64,000 nt of DNA from Moraxellaceae bacterium AER2_44_116 (GTDB taxonomy: Bacteria; Pseudomonadota; Gammaproteobacteria; Pseudomonadales; Moraxellaceae), in contig VIAD01000001.1 in assembly GCA_006546595.1 (NCBI GenBank), positions 1 to 64,000 of the forward strand, written 5' to 3'. This document shows, piece by piece, positions 60,944-64,000 of this stretch. The notes under the pieces were generated by a model. It ran no database searches, was not told where the DNA came from, and saw only the letters and a program-made list of their open reading frames with translations. Each line of letters begins with the position of its first letter. Within the stretch, counting starts at the first letter, position 1. The translations under genes were made by a program, and so were the position numbers.

Positions 60944-62062
60944 ATGACACACTCTCATTTGCCGACATTACCTAGTATTCGCCAACAAATAGATTCTATA
61001 GATGAGCAAATTCAACAGCTTATCAATCAACGAGCGGAATGCGCTAAACAAGTTGCGATTATTAAACGCTCTGAAGACCCTAGTATTAAAAGTTTTTATC
61101 GACCAGAACGTGAAGCGCAAGTGCTGCAAATGGTCATGGAGCGGCAAAAGGCGGCCAAAGATGGCCAGCATGACGGCTTGGCAGGTGAAACGGTTGCACG
61201 TTTGTTTCGTGAAATCATGTCTGCTTGTTTAGCCTTGGAATCACCCTTAAATATCGCTTTTTTAGGGCCTAATGGCACGTTTACTCATGCTGCCGCACTG
61301 AAGCATTTTGGTCATGCCGCATTAACCCAACCGTTGGCAACCATTGACGAAGTGTTTCGTGAAGTCGAAGCACAAAGTGTCAATTATGGTGTTGTTCCTG
61401 TTGAAAACTCTTCTGAAGGTGTTGTTAACCATACGCTCGATTGTTTTATGGGTTCGTCGTTAAAAATTATTGGGGAAGTGGAGTTGCGTATTCACCAAAA
61501 TTTATTGGTGGCAGAAGGCACACAAATCAAAAATATTTCGCGTATTTACTCTCACCAACAATCGTTAGCGCAATGCCGTAAATGGATAGATGCCCATTTC
61601 CCAAAAGTTGAGCGTGTTGCGGTGTCGAGTAATGCTGAAGCAGCGCGCTTAGTCAAAGGGGAGTGGCATTCCGCCGCCATCGCAGGCGAAACAGCGGCTG
61701 AGTTGTATGGTTTGAAGAAACTGCATGAAAATATTGAAGATAATCCCAATAATACGACACGTTTTTTAATTATTGGCACAGAAGACGTGACACCTAGCGG
61801 TGATGATAAAACGTCGTTGATTGTGGCTGCTCATAATGAAGCAGGCGCGTTGTATCATATCTTAGAGCCTTTTTATCGTCATAATATCTCGTTAACCCGA
61901 ATTGAAACTCGACCATCACAAAATGATATTTGGTCGTACGTGTTTTTTATTGATTTTGAAGGCCATCAACAAGACCCTGCTGTTAAAACGGTATTGGCTG
62001 AAATTCAGGGGCGCGTCCGTGAGTTACGTATTTTAGGCTCATACCCGAAAGCGGTATTGTGA
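60944..62062 (+). CDS. pheA: Bifunctional chorismate mutase/prephenate dehydratase
   Basis: A 372-residue P-protein for phenylalanine synthesis. Residues about 1-95 are an AroQ-type chorismate mutase (IRQQIDSIDEQIQQLINQRAE), about 105-285 the prephenate dehydratase (AFLGPNGTFTHAAALKHFG, then PVENSSEGVVNHTLDCF and the NNTTRFLIIG motif), and about 295-370 a regulatory ACT domain (LEPFYRHNISLTRIETRPS) for feedback by phenylalanine. Confidence 0.97.
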   Translation: MTHSHLPTLPSIRQQIDSIDEQIQQLINQRAECAKQVAIIKRSEDPSIKSFYRPEREAQVLQMVMERQKAAKDGQHDGLAGETVARLFREIMSACLALESPLNIAFLGPNGTFTHAAALKHFGHAALTQPLATIDEVFREVEAQSVNYGVVPVENSSEGVVNHTLDCFMGSSLKIIGEVELRIHQNLLVAEGTQIKNISRIYSHQQSLAQCRKWIDAHFPKVERVAVSSNAEAARLVKGEWHSAAIAGETAAELYGLKKLHENIEDNPNNTTRFLIIGTEDVTPSGDDKTSLIVAAHNEAGALYHILEPFYRHNISLTRIETRPSQNDIWSYVFFIDFEGHQQDPAVKTVLAEIQGRVRELRILGSYPKAVL

Positions 62063-62068
62063 GAATGG

Positions 62069-62118
62069 CTTCGACTCCGCTCAGCCAACGGCTAAACGCT
62101 GCCTGAGCGGAGTCGAAG
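62069..62118. repeat. REP-like palindrome (copy 7)
   Basis: Perfect arms CTTCGACTCCGCTCAG and CTGAGCGGAGTCGAAG around an 18-nt spacer, 6 nt after the pheA stop and 38 nt before hisC. Confidence 0.9.
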
Positions 62119-62156
62119 GCTATATAAATTTAGGTACATCATTTAGGAATATAAAA

Positions 62157-63257
62157 ATGTCCTGCGATTTTCTCTCTCTTGCCAATAATGGCGTACAAAA
62201 ATTATCGCCGTATCAAACGGGTAAACCGATAGATGAGCTTAAACGTGAGTTGGGTTTAGACGATATTGTTAAACTTGCCAGTAATGAAAATCCGCTCGGC
62301 TGTTCACCGTTAGTGGTTGAAGCTATTAAATCAGAGTTAACACAAATTGGTCGTTATCCCGACGGTAATGGTTTTTATTTAAAATATGCGATTCAGCAAA
62401 AGTTCGGTTTTGACTTAAACCGTATTACTTTAGGTAATGGCTCTAATGATATTTTAGAGCTAGTGGCGCGTGCGTTTATCGCCGAAGGTCAATCGGCTGT
62501 TTATAGTCAGCATGCCTTTGCTGTGTATCCTTTAGCCGTGCAAGCCGTTGGCGGTGTCGGTATCGAAGTGCCTGCCAAAAATTACGGTCACGATTTGCAA
62601 GCGATGGCGCAAGCAATCACCGCTAATACCAAAGTCGTGTTTATTGCTAACCCCAATAATCCAACGGGAACATGGTTTAGTCGTGCTGAGTTTGAGCAGT
62701 TTATGGCGCAAGTGCCTGAGCACGTTATTGTCGTGTTAGACGAAGCCTATGTCGAATTTGTCACCGACAGTGGCTTTATGAATGGCTTTGATTACGTTAA
62801 TCAATATTCTAACTTATTAGTCAGCCGAACATTTTCTAAAGCTTATGGTTTGGCTTCTTTGCGTGTGGGTTACGCGATTGCACATGCTGATATTACCAAT
62901 ATTATCAATCGAGTACGTCAGCCATTTAACGTCAATAGTTTTGCTTTAGCGGCAGCAACGGCTGCTTTGCAAGATGATGATTTTGTCGCGCAAAGTTGTG
63001 ATTTAAACAGCACAGGCATGAAACAGTTAGAGCAAGGTTTAACGGCATTAGGTTTATCGTTTATTCCGTCTAAAGCCAATTTTATTGCCTTCGATGTCAA
63101 TCGTCCGTGTCAGCCTGTTTTTCAAGCCTTATTACAGCAGGGCGTGATTGTTCGCCCCATTGCTAACTATGGTATGCCGACATATTTGCGTGTCAGTATT
63201 GGTTTGGCAAGTGAAAATGCGCGCTTTTTGGCGGTGTTAAAGCAGGTGTTGAGCTAA
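62157..63257 (+). CDS. hisC: Histidinol-phosphate / aromatic aminotransferase
   Basis: A 366-residue PLP aminotransferase of the HisC family. LASNENPLGCSPLV near the N-terminus, NPNNPTGTWFS, VLDEAYVEF, and PLP lysine K228 in SRTFSKAYGLASLRVGY. Lying between pheA and tyrA it corresponds to Pseudomonas HisC2, which probably serves aromatic amino acid transamination as well as or instead of histidine synthesis. Confidence 0.95.
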   Translation: MSCDFLSLANNGVQKLSPYQTGKPIDELKRELGLDDIVKLASNENPLGCSPLVVEAIKSELTQIGRYPDGNGFYLKYAIQQKFGFDLNRITLGNGSNDILELVARAFIAEGQSAVYSQHAFAVYPLAVQAVGGVGIEVPAKNYGHDLQAMAQAITANTKVVFIANPNNPTGTWFSRAEFEQFMAQVPEHVIVVLDEAYVEFVTDSGFMNGFDYVNQYSNLLVSRTFSKAYGLASLRVGYAIAHADITNIINRVRQPFNVNSFALAAATAALQDDDFVAQSCDLNSTGMKQLEQGLTALGLSFIPSKANFIAFDVNRPCQPVFQALLQQGVIVRPIANYGMPTYLRVSIGLASENARFLAVLKQVLS

Positions 63258-64000
63258 ATGTTTAACAAAGTCGCTTTTATTGGTTTAGGTCTGATCGGTT
63301 CGAGTTTGGCACGGGTATTACGTGCCAATCATCTCGCACAAACCATTGTTGCCAGTAGCCGTAGCCCTCGCACATTAAGTTTAGCTTTAGATATAGGTTT
63401 GATTGACGCAGGTTATGCCGATGCTGCCGAAGCGGTGCTAGACGCTGATCTCGTGGTACTCGCCATGCCTGTTTGCGCCACACAAAGCGTTTTAGCGGCT
63501 ATCAAAGACAGCCTTAAAGCATCGGTCATTATTACGGATGTCGGCAGCACTAAAGGTAATGTCGTTTCCGCGGCCGAGACAGTGTTTGGTATTGTACCCA
63601 CACGTTTTATTCCTGCACATCCCATTGCAGGCTCAGAGCAAAGTGGTGTTTTGGCAGGAAAAGTCGATTTATTTGATCGCCATAAAGTGATTATCACGCC
63701 ATTGCCACATACCGATGCAGAAGCCTGTTTATTGATACAGCAAATGTGGCAAGTCGCAGGCGCTGAAGTGCTAACGATGACCGTACAACGTCACGACGAG
63801 GTTTTAGCTAAAACGAGCCATTTGCCGCATTTATTGGCGTTTTCTTTAGTTGATACTTTAGCGCGAGAATCACAAAATTTAGATATTTTTCGTTTTGCCG
63901 CAGGCGGATTTCGGGATTTTACCCGTATTGCAGGCAGTGACCCGTCGATGTGGCATGATATTTTTCTCGCCAATGAACAGGGCATTTTGTCGGCTTTAGA
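63258..64000 (+). CDS. tyrA: Prephenate dehydrogenase (5' part, runs off the window)
   Basis: The reading frame starts with ATG directly after the hisC stop and is open to the window end (247 codons visible). N-terminal Rossmann motif VAFIGLGLIGSSLARVL, then LVVLAMPVCATQ, TDVGSTKGNVV, and the prephenate-binding HPIAGSEQSGV and KTSHLPHLLAFSL. NAD-dependent prephenate dehydrogenase of tyrosine synthesis. In related bacteria tyrA may be fused to aroA; the 3' part is needed to tell. Confidence 0.95.
   Translation, partial: MFNKVAFIGLGLIGSSLARVLRANHLAQTIVASSRSPRTLSLALDIGLIDAGYADAAEAVLDADLVVLAMPVCATQSVLAAIKDSLKASVIITDVGSTKGNVVSAAETVFGIVPTRFIPAHPIAGSEQSGVLAGKVDLFDRHKVIITPLPHTDAEACLLIQQMWQVAGAEVLTMTVQRHDEVLAKTSHLPHLLAFSLVDTLARESQNLDIFRFAAGGFRDFTRIAGSDPSMWHDIFLANEQGILSAL

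Noticed and set aside
1..64000. Prophage, IS transposase, toxin-antitoxin or secondary-metabolite cluster
   Set aside because: No integrase other than XerC, no transposase, no phage structural or NRPS/PKS gene was found on either strand.

Overview
The window looks like a chromosomal segment of a gammaproteobacterium, most likely order Pseudomonadales and possibly near Moraxellaceae. The grounds are gene content and order: ubiG-mupP/gph-yciK diverging from gyrA, then serC-pheA-hisC-tyrA; the lptM-lysA-dapF-xerC-yigB operon; rng followed by yhdP; and an alkB alkane hydroxylase with a divergent AraC-type regulator. Base composition is moderate. This placement is inference from synteny; no rRNA or marker comparison was possible.

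Layout. 1-8.8 kb: rng, yhdP, a nitrilase-type amidase, a cyclic-nucleotide-binding protein, a methyltransferase and a DUF1003 membrane protein, with a convergent RecD-like helicase to 10.2 kb. 10.3-21.4 kb: a low-GC RCC1-repeat lipoprotein, a YehS-like protein, an M16C metalloprotease, an endonuclease I lipoprotein, a universal stress protein, a START-domain protein and convergent mfd. 21.6-26.0 kb: a putative copper locus (MbnP-like lipoprotein, MbnH-like dihaem enzyme, outer-membrane barrel, YcnI-like DUF1775 protein, tiny lipoprotein). 26.4-36.5 kb: an Anbu proteasome-like locus with two circularly permuted ATP-grasp proteins, two alpha-E modules and two transglutaminase-like proteins. 36.5-38.5 kb: a RegB/RegA-type redox two-component system. 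38.6-46.9 kb: lipid and alkane-related genes (enoyl-reductase-like protein, PhaC-like hydrolase, alkB, AraC regulator, SDR), plus trmL and hemN. 47.1-51.4 kb: yaiI, yigB, xerC, dapF, lysA and the 40-codon lptM, all on the minus strand. 51.5-54.3 kb: an Mpo1-like protein, a zinc-ribbon protein with kptA, tRNA-Arg(CCG) and a small cytochrome c. 54.3-64 kb: yciK, mupP/gph, ubiG, gyrA, serC, pheA, hisC and the 5' part of tyrA, which runs off the end.

The two regions most likely to hold poorly described biology are the MbnP/MbnH/YcnI copper locus, which has no methanobactin genes nearby, and the Anbu/ATP-grasp/alpha-E/transglutaminase locus, where the ATP-grasp and alpha-E pair occurs once as separate genes and once fused. 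The latter region also carries three copies of a short mobile-looking repeat. One copy supplies the last codons of the RegB-like kinase and another supplies the Shine-Dalgarno sequence and start codon of the fused ATP-grasp gene. An eight-copy 7-bp tandem repeat sits at the 5' end of the kinase gene. Seven REP-like palindromes are scattered in intergenic spaces across the window.
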